Assembly (NCBI GenBank): GCA_027422505.1
Contig: JAPQWV010000018.1
Location: 10,310,001 to 10,374,000, forward strand
DNA: 64,000 nt
Direction: 5' to 3'
Source: Craterostigma plantagineum
Taxonomy: Eukaryota; Streptophyta; Magnoliopsida; Lamiales; Linderniaceae
Shown: one piece after another, positions 1-11,360 of the stretch
How positions within the stretch are numbered: the stretch's first letter is position 1
How the letters are laid out: each line of letters begins with the position of its first letter
Position numbers and translations under genes: made by a program
Notes under the pieces: model-generated
What the model was told of the DNA's origin: nothing
Database searches by the model: none
What the model saw: only the letters and a program-made list of their open reading frames with translations

Positions 1-1986
1 ACATTAGATTTCTATCCTCCTTGCCCTCAGACTGGAAAAAGATATCCACTCAACTCAGGCAAAACAAAGATTTGGAGGAATTGGATATCCATGCAGTCTT
101 TGATAATCTCGCCCAACACGAGAAAGATATCAGCGAGATTCAGAAGGAGCAAAAGGGCAAGCAGATTGAAGACATTGTTGACCTAGTCTCAGAGAAGCGT
201 GGAACAAAGCATCGCAAAGAGAAATCGTTAGGCCTTCCTCCTCATCAGAGTCAGAAGAAGATTCCGAGTCAGACGCTGAGCCAAGCATGAAAGCACTGGG
301 GAAGCAGTTGGCTTTAATCGGAAAATTGATGAGCAAGACGTACTTCAAGAAGAAGTCCTCATCTTCGGCCAACCGACTTCGGACCTCAAGCTCTAAGAAT
401 AAAGAACGTGCACCAGAGAGCTCCGAAATCAAGAACACCAAAGAGCCCAACAAGTGCTTCAACTGTGGCAAGCCTGGTCATTTTGCCAGAGAATGCACTC
501 TTCCCAAGAAGAGGGATGCTAATTACTACTCCAGAAAGATTCAACTCTTAAAGCAGAAGGAAGATGGAGTAGCCCTCATGGCAGAGCAGGACCACTGGCT
601 CGAAGACACATCCAATTCCGAAGAGGAGAACTTAGCCCTTATGGCCCGCCTGGACAACACCTTGGATGCCGAAACCTCAAATTGGACGGACGATGACGAC
701 GCACCCACCTCATCACGAGAGGTCGTCTCTCCTTCCACATTATTGACCATGTTAGAATCGTATAACATAAAATACGCTAACATGAAACGTGAGCAGAAAA
801 GTATAAAGGAGGACAAACTTTCTAAGTCTCAGGAGAAGATTATTAGTCTCGAATCAGAACATAGAAGCTCTAGTACTAAAATAGAAGAACTCACTAAGAG
901 CCTACATTCTAGGGTGACTAGTCAACCTCAAATGGGGCAGCATAGTGAAAAATTAAAGAATTAAAAGATAGGCTAGCAAATAACTACAATTGCTTGGTTA
1001 GGAATCTCAATGAGAAAGCCAGCCTCAATTGTAGGTTAACCGAAGCTACCACTAAGATCACTAACTTGGAAGCTGAATTAGGAATATCGAATGCAAAAAT
1101 TAGTGAACTTAGTAAAGAACTTGATGCCTGTCAAACCGCTAAACTGACGGTAGAAAATAATTATGCTCTATTAGGTGAGGAACGTAAGAAGTTATATGCA
1201 AAAATTAAGAAATTAGACGATCTTCTTACGAGAAGGGGCCAAGCTGAACAGACATATTTCTAAATTAGCCCAAGGATTTAGATTTCTTAATCCCTTAGGA
1301 GGCATAGGTTTCACTAATCCATGTGTGCTGAAGAAGAAATAAATGTATGACATAAAGCACATGGGGTTAGAGCTAACCACTCTCAAGGCATTTACTGAAG
1401 CAAAAGAACAAGATGTTCTAGAAATCGCCAAGAGAAAAACCACAAAAAGGGCTCAAATCCCCTTCGACTACACAGAGCTAAATGACAGAGATAAAATATA
1501 AAATCATCTCTAACACCTGTCTGTGATTTAGTTCAACCTCCTGACCCTCAAACATCCTACGAGGAAGCTGAAGACGTTCATTATAAAAATTCTCTGTACA
1601 TACCTCCTATCATAAAACAGATAGAGGAATCTCAGGTGAAATTAGACAAAGAACAAGAGAACTTCGAAGCCGAAAAGAAAAGGTTTCTGAAAGAGATGGA
1701 AAATCTCAAAGCTTTCTCATCCTCCGAAGCTACCTCTCACGCTCTAGTGAAAAGCGTGAAAATAGAAAAAGCGCCTTCAAAAGATCAAAAATGGATTGTT
1801 AATTCTGTTAAAAGTGCTAAGTCTAAATCTTTCTCATCTCCATCTACAAGGGATCGTAGGGCCAGCAATAAAAACGAAGGCGATAGTGCCTAGTGATAAG
1901 ATAAAGAAGGAGCCAGTAGATTTGGGTGTTTCTAAGAATGTTACTCCTTCCGTTAAAATAAAAGACACTCGTAGAAATAAAAGGGC
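1..1986 (+). pseudogene. Copia element A, gag (5' end outside window)
   Basis: Remnant of a Ty1/copia Gag polyprotein that enters the window mid-gene. It matches the gag of element C (17973-20536) segment by segment: the LEELD..AVFDNL region near 70-110, an acidic Ser/Glu stretch, then a CCHC zinc knuckle (CFNCGKPGHFAREC) at 455-496. A long Lys/Glu-rich, probably coiled-coil tail follows. The zinc knuckle would bind element RNA in the virus-like particle. The frame is broken: open segments are 21-290, 287-964, 994-1263 and 1636-1893, separated by frameshifts and stops, so no functional Gag is made. It stops at 1986, where the reversed LTR of element B begins. Identity as gag is certain from the knuckle and the alignment with element C; the Sirevirus-like assignment is inferred from the env-like ORF further downstream. 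Confidence 0.9.
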
Positions 1987-2359
1987 TGTTAGGTCCTACG
2001 ATTAACAACTCTAAGATCCTAGGCAAGAATTCAAAGTAATTCGATGATAATGATAATCAATAAGATTCGATCGAAAAACTCATTTAAAGAACGAGAGAGA
2101 GAATTCGATTAGAGTGCGAAAGTTACTGTTGTTTCTCTCTCTAGAAATTGAATTGCAAGCCTTTAACTTCCCAAAAAAAATTGCAAGCCTTTCGGGATCA
2201 ATCTTCAAAACTTTCTCTATTCGTCTCAATTGATTTACATGTATTTATACCAAATAAACTTGGTATAAATATCAAACAGTCCTAATCTAGGAACTACTAT
2301 ACAAAACGCCCCTAATTACAAGGACAACTAATAATATCAAGCACAATTAAATGTATACA
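1987..2359 (-). repeat. 3' LTR of copia element B (reversed)
   Basis: On the minus strand this is the same LTR as 16609-16955 and 49854-50198, running from a degraded TGTA.. start at 2359 to ..CCTAACA at 1987. The first bases have lost a few nucleotides relative to the other copies. It is about 25 bp longer because the motif ATTGCAAGCCTTT is duplicated with an A-run between copies (about 2152-2190). It abuts element A gag directly, so element B inserted there in the opposite orientation. No partner LTR is found to its right. Confidence 0.88.
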
Positions 2360-5188
2360 ATCTCCACCTTTGTGCTTGATTGCGTTTCCGCGCCGTTTGT
2401 CCTCGTCGGGCGTAATACGATCTGCGCAAGCCCAGTGCATACTCGTAGTTCCTCAGCGTGATCCTCAGCTCTAATCGCTCCTCGATATCTTCAAGCAGTT
2501 CCATTAGGAGCGGCTGTTCTCTACGAACCTGTGGATCCTCAGCATAGTGTCTCTATTGATTTCTTCCAACCTATGCTCGATATTCCTCCTGATAACCTTG
2601 AGCGTCCCATCACAAAACTTGTTGATTTCAGTCTTCAGCATCAACATATTCTTCTTTGCTATTGGATTGTGGTAGGTGATGCCTAGGACTGAGCTGATAT
2701 GCACGTGATTGTTGGGAAGCCCTTCGATATCAGGTCCTTTGTTGAGCGGAGCGGTCATGTTGACCTTCTTCATGTTGCTCTCCAGAGCCATCTGAAGGTC
2801 GTGTGCGGCATAGTACTTGACTTGGCGCATCATGAACCAGTGGAGTCCCTCGAGTCCTTCTTTCTTGATGAAGCCTTGAGGACCTTTGTACTTTTCCACA
2901 TATAGCTGATATAAGTTGTCTTCAGCAGGGATGTATGGTAGGTTGCTCTCGCTTAGATCTTCTCAAGTTCTATCTACGCGCTCAATGCTGTAATGAGGTG
3001 TTGGAAGTTCTCCTTTGTCACAGTAGATGCTGAGTAGTTGGCTTATTGGAGAGAGACTCTTATAATGGCTCTTGGCTTGTGCCTTAGTCATCCCCAGCCT
3101 TATATCAGATCCTAGTTTGGTCAACATTTAGAGGTAGGTCATCCTCTTCTGCTGATCCCAATGAGAGATTCGAACTCGTTCGGCTTCTTAATTCTGTCCG
3201 GGGACCTCCAAATGTTCTCACGAACTTCTTCTAGGAAGAGGATTTCTATTCGGATGTTCTCCCATGGCGTGTCGATCCGAACGGTCCCTGACGTTAGTCT
3301 TGTAGAGGGAACCGCCCGTTTAGCGATTAACTCTGGTAGCCTTGGGATATCTTGCTCGTAGTCTTCACCTTCCTGAAGCTCGTCGCTTCTATGATCACGA
3401 GGTCTACAGATGCTTGTTGCAGAAAGCGCCGAACGTCGTGAAGCCGTCGTCTTTGATGCTCCTCGGGCATGGAATGGGTCACCTACTGTCCTTCGAAAAT
3501 ATACTTGTCTTGGACCTCGTGTAGATTGACGCCATGTCCAGAGGGTCTCGGTTGGTCTGGAGCGACGGAGGTAGTGGCTTGGGTAGCTGCTAGGGCTATG
3601 AGCATCGCAGCACTTGCGTCTTCTTCCGGAAGCAAGGGGCTTGAGTAGATCGGTGGTATGGGCGGAGGCGTCCTGAGGTGAAAAGTTGGTGGGTCGATGT
3701 GGGCGGTGTGGTGCATGGTTGTGGGTAGTATGGGTTTGGGGGGTTTGTGTTTGGGTTTGGTGGGTAGTTTGGGTTTCACCAGCTCCAGCGCTTACTGCAT
3801 AGCGTCCGTGCCTTGTCTAGGACCTCTTGTTGTTGATGTCCTTGGCCTCTTCTCCCCCTCATGATGGTCATGATCGTCAGGATCGTCATGTCTCCGCCGG
3901 CAGTGGGAGCTTTAGCCTCGGCATGATTGGGTAGGTGGCTCAGGATGGTCTACCAGTCGCCTATAGAGGGACTCTTCCTGGGGCGACCGTATGGTAAGAC
4001 CTATGAGGCGGGCTAGAAGGATGTCATGGAGCTCGGTGATTGGGATAGTGTATGGGTGGATTAGGATGGAAGAGTGTTGTAGAGGGTCGGTGGGTGTGGG
4101 TTGTGGAGGTGTGAGGTTCGGTTGTGACGAGGTGCCTTCAGAGACAGGTGCTTTCCCGGTATCTCTTCGGGATGTCTCGATTGCTTGGAGTACTCTCTCC
4201 GTTATTTTGTCTTCCATAGACTGTACAGTGGCAGAGAGAGCGGCCTGGAACAGCTCGTTCGTCACAAAAGGTGCGGACGCCTCCTTAGATGGACCAGGAC
4301 GACTGATGTCGCCTGTTATCAACCCTTGAGTAGGCACCGACTCTTCAGGTTGGCTCACAGTCACTTGAGGTTGTGACTGTATGAGACTTCCACCCAATCC
4401 TTGAATCCCGCGGGGTCGGCGAGCCTGAGTAGGTGGAGCGGAATTGGCATCGAAGGCTGTGCAAGGTCCACCAGCCTCGGGTTGTGGAAGAATTTAAGCC
4501 GGGGCGGCTGATAGGTTCCTCCCGAGGGCAGGCAAGGAATGTTCTGCGCGTACATCTCCATGTGTTGGCGGATGATGACGGAGAACCATCTCGCGTACGG
4601 CACGTTCTTGGACCACTTGTTCTCCTTTTGTCTGATCTTTTCTGCAAGGTCGTTCTAGATCAGATGAGCGAAATCGTAATTCCGCGAGAACACGATTTCG
4701 TGAAAAATCCGGAGGATGTGACTGTTGCCCTTATCGAAGCCGGCGTGCTTCGGAGATAGACACTTGTTCACGATCCCGAAAAGTGTCTTCCATGGGTAAG
4801 GGATACCGTTGCTCTGAACCTGAGCGAGCTTGGTGAGCGGCGGACGGTACCCAATTTGGAGGAAATCAGCCACCAGTTCTTTCATCTGATGGGAGGGGGT
4901 CGTAGTTTTGGCTGTGAGGGAGGTCAAGTAGAGCTCTGAACTCGTTCTTGCCCATGCAGATGTGCCTTGTCCCTACGACTGTCGTGAAATGGTATCCCCC
5001 GTCCAAGATGATCTTTTGATCATCCCCCAAAACTGCTGGAGGTAGACCATCGGCACTGATGCCGTCACGGTAAGTCCATGCCATAGTGGATGGCCTTGAA
5101 GGATAGTCACGATAATGTCGTCCGTGTCATGGACATTGAGTTTTAAGGACTTCTCGTATATGTGATTATATGTTGGATAGCGATCCAT
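2360..5188 (-). pseudogene. Element B env-like ORF (third ORF of Sirevirus-type copia)
   Basis: Minus-strand coding remnant between a pol-env spacer and the 3' LTR, the position of the env-like ORF in Sireviruses. It starts at an ATG at 5188 (MDRYPTYNHIYEK) and contains a short motif ending VPMVYLQQFW, then a DDQ..LDGGYHF segment. Proline-rich and helical segments follow down to about 2410. It is the only copy here that keeps the N-terminal ~270 codons. The middle acidic segment (compare 47140-47800) is deleted, with the join near 4400. Several frameshifts and stops split it into short open pieces (5188-4973, 5084-4866, 4927-4655, 4603-4361, 4397-3912, 2899-2504), so it is not translatable. 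I see no clear signal peptide or membrane segment, so an envelope function is a label taken from position, not shown. Confidence 0.75.
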
Positions 5189-5204
5189 CTGAAAAAAAAA
5201 TATA
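5189..5204 (-). other. Possible 3' splice site at the env-like start codon
   Basis: On the minus strand a run of nine T residues followed by CAG ends directly at the ATG at 5188, giving a good plant acceptor context (polypyrimidine tract, CAG, then ATGG). It could place the env-like ORF on a spliced subgenomic RNA. Only this copy retains the region, so conservation cannot be tested in the window. Confidence 0.3.
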
Positions 5205-5563
5205 ACAAATCATTAGTTCATAATTTTTTGATATTAGTCGAGAATGAATTTAATTTCATCAAACTATAATATTGTATCAAGTCATGACATGTTTGATGAA
5301 TTTTGAATTGAAATCGTATGATATGCATATAGGAGTCTCGATTTTAAAAATTAATGGCATGATGGTAATTCGAGTTAAACACCTAATCGCGTGGAAGAGT
5401 TTGAAAATTTTCTAAGTGTTTAATCGCGAGTAATGGCACTGTTCATGCCGAGAAATTTTTCGCTCGATAAAATTGATTTTCAAATTGATTTCCTATGCAT
5501 TATTTCAATTGTAATGACTCAGTTTAATTTTTCGATCGAGAAAATTTTATTCGCTAATGTTCG
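5205..5563 (-). other. Element B pol-env spacer remnant
   Basis: AT-rich noncoding DNA upstream of the env-like ORF. It carries the TCGATCGAAAA-type motifs that also fill the spacers of elements A and C. It ends abruptly at 5563/5564, where LINE F ORF1 sequence begins, marking a deletion junction. No gene is visible. Confidence 0.6.
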
Positions 5564-7140
5564 CTACAGAGTAAAAGACTTAGAGCTCAACGGATGGTTC
5601 CTCAAGGTTTTCTCGATGGAAACCCGCGCGTATTCTAGCCGTTCGCCCGTAGCCGTCATGGAGTCAGCGAATAGGGGTCTCCCAATGACGCTAGCAACTA
5701 TACCCAGACTGTCTTGCGTCCACAATTCGCTTGGTATATTGCGCATTCTAACCCATAACGGGACAGTACGGTGATTCTTCTTCTCGAAGGACATGCCCAT
5801 TCGCCAGACTTCAAGGAAGAGCGGTTGCCCTTGCAATAGCCAAGGTCCACTCTCAAGGGCCACGGCGAGTGCTTCAGCCGTTGCAAAAGGAAACTTGAAA
5901 AAGCCATTGATCGTGGTCCAAACTTCGACGAGGTCCGTCCAGATGGAGCGAACAAATCGTTCTACGTGGGGGAAGTACGGTCTCTTTCCCATGAAGTACC
6001 CCACGAGAGTGTGGTCCCATCTCGGCATGCCTTTCTTGGCAACAACCCAAGGTGGGGACGCCACGGCTCTGCCATCAATTAAAGGTGGTGCTGTGTAGGT
6101 GAGCGCAAGTCGCGTTGGTGACATACGCCGTGGCTGTTTTCGTTTGGTATTGGCTCCTTGAATGACCGCGGCAAAAGAAGGGCTAGGGCCATCTCGTCTC
6201 GGTTGTTGTGGTTTGGCCGCACCCACCAGCAATGGCCGGCGATGGTCTGGCGCTGTCTCAGCCCTAGTAGGAGCGGAGTTAGTAGACAAAACCCTAGTAT
6301 GCGGGCTAGCAGGTCGGAGTGTAGGGGTGGGTAGTGCCAGGCAGTGTCCCGACATGGTCGGCGCCGGTGTCTGCGTGGGAAGGGGGCCCATTTATCGTAA
6401 CCCTAGGCCTATTATGAGATGCTCCAAGCGGCGGCGATGTGGGAGGTCGGTTCAGGTCCCGAGGTAGCGTAGCCTCCGTGCGCGCTGGTTCTTCATCGGA
6501 GGCGTCTTCAAGGATCGGCCTAGATCCCAGGGCAGGTGGAGGAGTGCACCGGCGAATAGGGAGACGGCGATCCAATCTTGGGTCCCGAACCGGCTCGATG
6601 TGGTGCGTGGGTTGTCTTTCGCGGCGGTGGTGTAGTAGCATAGGCGGCTGTTGACGTTGGGCGCGTATGTTCGTAATGAGGGTGAGCAATCGGTGTCGCG
6701 TTGGAGGTAGCCGATGGCTGTTCCGGCGCAGAGCCAGCACATTTCACGCGCACCACCAGCGCCTCGAAGGCGGCAACGTCAAACCGGTCCTGGAAATCAG
6801 CGATTTTGGTCCGAAGAGTTCCATAGCCCGGCATGGCATCAAGAGCATCCCAATCCTTAGGCAGAGAGTCCATCAGATCGGCCAAAGCAAGAAGAAGTCG
6901 AAACAACGTGAGGGAAAAAGGTGAAGAGACGCGCGGAGAAAGAAATGAAATGGGTGGCCGACGTTAGGCCCCTCCCGTTGCCGTTTGAGCCCGGCGATGG
7001 AGGGAAGAAATGAAGACGACGCCGGTCAGTAGGTAGGTGGGGCGGTCGCCGGCGCTGTGTGGTGGTAGACGGCGGTTTAGGGTGACGTGTTTTCAGGGTT
7101 TTGCTAGAGAGACAATCTAGAGAGAGAAATTCTTTACTAT
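5564..7140 (-). mobile_element. LINE F, 5' UTR and ORF1 only (3' part lost)
   Basis: Minus-strand plant L1-type LINE. The 5' UTR near 7140-6874 has CTCTCTCTAG-like motifs, as at the start of LINE-3. ORF1 starts at an ATG at 6873. A frameshift occurs around 6450-6520, after which the frame is open from 6391 to 5564. The latter piece is a DUF4283-type ORF1 domain (WDHTLVGYFMGKRPYFPHVE, GQPLFLEVWRMGMSF, PLWVRMRNIPSELW), an RNA-binding region typical of plant LINE ORF1. The zinc knuckle and all of ORF2 are missing: sequence jumps at 5564 into element B. Loss of the 3' end is unusual for a LINE, since retrotransposition truncates the 5' end. A later genomic deletion is therefore the likely cause. 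Confidence 0.82.
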
Positions 7141-7149
7141 CATTTTTTC

Positions 7150-10100
7150 CTATCTCCCTCTACGGACTTCGGAAATCCAATCTTTACACGATCAACTTGA
7201 CGTCCGTGCGGCCCTCGACAGCTGTATGCCTCATTTCTCAGACTGTGATTCAGAGGAACAGCTTGTGGCATCAACGAATGTCTCATCTGAATATGAAAGC
7301 TCTTCAGCGCCTCTCTACGAAAAAGTTGGTCCACGGTCTTCCACCTATGGTGCTATAAAAGGAGCATCAATGTTCGGCCGGTCAATTAGGAAAAATGAAG
7401 CGAGCGTCTCATCATGTCAAGCAAATTGCGTCGTCCTTTGGAACTAATCCACATGGACCTCTGTGGGCCGATGCAGACACATAGTATCAATGGACGCAAG
7501 TACGTGCTAGTTATCATCGATGACTTCTCTCGCTACACTTGGACAAAGTTCCTCCGAACTAAGGATGAGACAGGGGACTTGATTATCAATTTTGTGAACA
7601 CTACTCAAAACTTGCTACAACAGTCTATTCAAGTTATTCAAACGGACGACGGCACTGAGTTCAAGAACAAATATCTCAGTGAGTTTTATCAGAAACTTGG
7701 AATCAATCAACAATTCTCAGCTGCAAAAACACCTCAACAAAACGGGTAGTTGAAAGGAAAAATAGAACCCTAGTGGAAGCCGCTCGTACGATGCTGATTC
7801 ATTCGGCCTCCCACACTTCCTTTGGGCTGAAGCTGTAAACACCGCTTGTTTTACCCAAAACAGGACGGTGGTTCACAATGTTTCAACAAGACTCTGTACG
7901 AGATCTTAAATACGAGAGTACCCAACATCTCATTTTTCAAAGTCTTCGGGTGCAAGTGCTTTGTGGCGAATGACAGAGAGCAACGTGCAAAGTTCGACCC
8001 TAAAGCATTCGAAGCAACCTTCGTCGGATATTCTTAAACTTCAAAAGCATACCGAGTATACATCAAGTCCAACCGTACGATTAAGGAAAGCTACAACGTC
8101 ACTTTTCACGAAGCGACAGATATGGCTTCTGGGCACATCAGTCCAGGACCCGAGCCTAACCCGATGGCTCCTGAACACCTCAGTTCAGGACCCGTACCTA
8201 ACCAGCTGACTTCTAAAGATGACATCTCATAACCCGTTTTCACTGGTGTGTTGGCACAAAACCAACAAAAGATGGCAACAACTCAGCAATCAACGCCGGA
8301 AGAAGCTATGAGATTGGTGTTAGAAGACTTGGATTTCCTCTTTGAGCCTCTACATCAGCCAGTCACCATCTGCCCTACACCCGACGAGGCCGATGTACCA
8401 AGCTCTTCAACGGTCCCTACCACACCCGATTCAGAATTGCCACAGAATAATGAAAAACCTACCATGGTTGTTGAGGAAGAATCATCAGAGTTGCTCCTTC
8501 CCAATGCAGATTTAGAACTTCCTCACACAAGTGACTAATCGGAGATCAATCGAAATCTAGACCCACAAATGGCTGATGCATCACCTTCAGCTTTGTCCCA
8601 TGAGCGCAAGTGGACTAGATCTCACCCGATTGATCAGATAATTGGTGATCCTTCGAGCGGTGTAAGGACACGTTATCAACACAGTCTATTCAACTGCTTT
8701 TTAAGCCAAAATGAGCCTATTAAGGTAGCAGATGCACTACAAGACCCGGATTTGATAATTGCGATGCAAGAGGTAATCAAGCAATTCGTATGTCTTCAAG
8801 TGTGGAAATTAGTACCCCGTCCGCATGGAAAAACTGGCATCGGTACGAAATGGGTATTTAAGAACAAAAAGAATGAAGATGGCGAAGTGATCAGGAACAA
8901 GGCAAGATTAGTTGCAAAGGGATATAACCAACATGAAGGCATTGACTACGACGAGACATATGCTCCTGTTGCCCGGATCGAAGCCATTCGTTTTTATTGG
9001 CTTACGCGGCTCATAAAGACTTCAAGGTCTATCAAATGGACGTTAAAACCGCCTTTCTCAACGGCGTACTAAAAGAAGAAGTCTATGTCGCTCAGCTAGA
9101 AGGCTTCGTTGACCAAGAACACCCCGATCACATCTATCTATTGGATAAAGCTCTCTACGGACTAAAACAAGCCCCACGTGCTTGGTATGATGTCTTGAGT
9201 GACTTCCTCGTAATGTCTGGATTTATCCGACGTACAATCGATACGACCCTCTTCATCAAATGGCAAGATGAGGATCTGATGGTCGTCCAGGTTTACGTCG
9301 ACGACATCATTTTTGGTTCTACTACTCCATGGCTTTGCAAGAAGTTTGGAGATCTCATGAAGTTCGAATGAGCCACATGGGAGAGATGCAATTCTTCCTA
9401 GGACTTCAAGTCAGGCAGCTCGATGATGGGATAGTTATGAGTCAAACTAAATACGTCAAGGACATCTTGAAAACGTTCCATCAAGATCAGAGCAAGCCTC
9501 TTAACACTCCCATGTCAACAAGCTGCAAGTTGGATGCCGATCCCGCAGAAAAATCGGTCGACATGACATTTTATCGCTGCATAATTGGATCTCTTCTCTA
9601 CCTAACTTCCAGCCGGTCGGACATTATGTTTGCCACCTGTCTTTGTGCCCGCTTCCAAGCCAAACCCAAGGAATCCCACATGTTTGCGGTGAAGCGTATT
9701 CTTCGCTACCTTAAGGGCACATCTACCTTAGGACTATGGTATCCTAAAGGTACGAACTTCAAACTTATCGGCTTTACTGACGCTGATTATGCAGGTTGCC
9801 AAATGGACAGGAAAAGCACCTCTGGAGGCGCTCTAGGCGAAAAGGTAGTCTGCTGGTCATCGAAAAAGCAAAATTGCATCTCAACTTCGACGGCTGAAGC
9901 TGAATACGTCGCAGCCGCCAGCTGTTGCTCGCAGATGCTGTGGATGCGGACTCAGCTTCGCGATTGTGGGTACAAGTTAAATAATATACCCATTTATAGT
10001 GATAGCCAAAGTGCCATTACGATTACGTGCAATCCTGTTCACCATTCACGCAAGAAGCACATAGTCATTAGATATAACTTTATCAGAGATCACGTAGAAA

Positions 10101-10210
10101 AAGCACAATCGACATGTATTTTGTGAACACGGAGAACCAGTTAGCCGATATTTTCACCAAGTCATTGATGAAAAACGATTCCAATTCCTTGTCGGAAAAT
10201 TAGGCATGTT
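7150..10210 (+). pseudogene. Copia element A, pol (integrase, reverse transcriptase, RNase H)
   Basis: Continuation of element A after the B/F insertion block; the protease region is missing. Order: GAG-pre-integrase (LWHQRMSHLNMKAL, about 7270), integrase core (IDDFSRYTWTKF near 7520, TDDGTEF near 7645, then VERKNRT after a lost base near 7748), and a linker with Ser/Pro-rich sequence (8040-8560). Next come the reverse transcriptase ([27 protein letters not shown], and the catalytic YVDD at 9294-9305) and RNase H (TDADYAG, KQNCISTSTAEAEYVAA). It ends with an LGMLNLP-like tail near 10220. The integrase-RT order is that of Ty1/copia. Frameshifts near 7748, 7805, 9000, 9370 and 10105 and stops at about 8035 and 8535 make it non-functional. 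Element C (35667-38470) is the closest relative in the window. Confidence 0.92.
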
Positions 10211-10304
10211 GAATCTCCCGTGATATGTGCTTTACCTGATTTCCGTGCTATCACATGCTCTACTCTATGTGTTTCCATGCTCATTTGTCTTATATTGCGT
10301 GAAA

Positions 10305-10326
10305 ATAAATAAATATAAATAAATAA

Positions 10327-10361
<35 letters not shown>

Positions 10362-10362
10362 C
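10305..10362. repeat. AT-rich microsatellite (AAAT/AT)
   Basis: AAATA units followed by an uninterrupted AT dinucleotide tract and further AAAT units, just after the pol stop region of element A. The corresponding site in element C (about 38570-38610) has only a short AAAT run, so the tract expanded in A. Confidence 0.9.
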
Positions 10363-10889
10363 TAAACATATACCTATAATATAGGGGGATGACGGGAGAT
10401 CCTTTAGGATGCTTCTGTCTAAGTCACGTAAAATTTTTCCCGACATACGACTGATTCAACTGCTTTCTGTCAAAGTCACATTCTTGTGTCTAAAGGACTT
10501 TAGTTTGCTCCACTAGACACAAAATCACCCTTCAAATGTGAGGTCTCTAGCCTTTCAATTTTTCTCTCTTTGGATCTATCTCTCGAGTGAAGTCACACTT
10601 CAATTGATTGTCTTTACTAGTGATATTTGTGCTCATACTCGCCTCTTAGATCGTTAGGAAAACGATTTGGGCATTTAGGTAATCCCTCACTCGGCCTTAT
10701 ATAATCCTTTCCCATACCAAAAAGCCCTTAGTCATCCACTTTGGACCTTCTCCGAATTCCTTCTCTTCATTTGAAACCCATTCCAACCTTCAACCGATTT
10801 TATGCTCTTCGAATGACTGTTCAAACAAGAAACGTAAGGGAAGAACACAAGAAAAAAGAAGACAAGAAGATGACAAAAGAAGGCAATGC

Positions 10890-11360
10890 TCAACGCACAA
10901 GAAAAAAACAGACCAAAGGAACCTGCTTTTTGAAACTACCAAAAGAAGGCATGGGTCCTACTGTGAACCTCTCCGTCGATAATCTTGTACGCTCATCAGA
11001 ACGGCTGGAAAGAGGAGCACCACGAAGTGAACTTCTCCAACGATAATCCGGTCTTATATCGGGAAACGAGAAGAGGAGCGCAGACTTGGGTACGAATTCC
11101 ATAACCGTGAACTTCTCCAAATTGATAATCTTTGAAACCTCTCTAGGGATTAAGAGAAGAGGCGCATGGTATCGGCCCGAGAACCAACAAGAAGAACTTC
11201 GCTTACGATAATCTCCTAGAGCCTCGTGGAGAAGCGGAGCTTCAGCTGAGGAAAAAAAGGGGTAAAATAAGGGAGGGGATTGAAGAGATGAAAAAGTTCG
11301 CCAAAAAAAAAAGAAAGAGGAGACGGACGTAAAAATGGAAGACGACAAAGATAAGCTCAC
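10890..11360 (-). other. Antisense ORF in element A spacer, 156 codons
   Basis: Open minus-strand frame beginning at a GTG codon. Its middle (about 84 codons, from AEAPLLHEALGDYR to LSSRSDERTR) matches the minus-strand frame at 39174-39611 of element C with roughly ten amino-acid differences by eye. The N-terminus is hydrophobic (Phe/Ser-rich) in both copies. I recognise no domain. It could be a real accessory ORF, or a by-product of the conserved GAACTTCTCC repeat units on the sense strand. The lack of an ATG here argues against translation of this copy. Confidence 0.35.
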
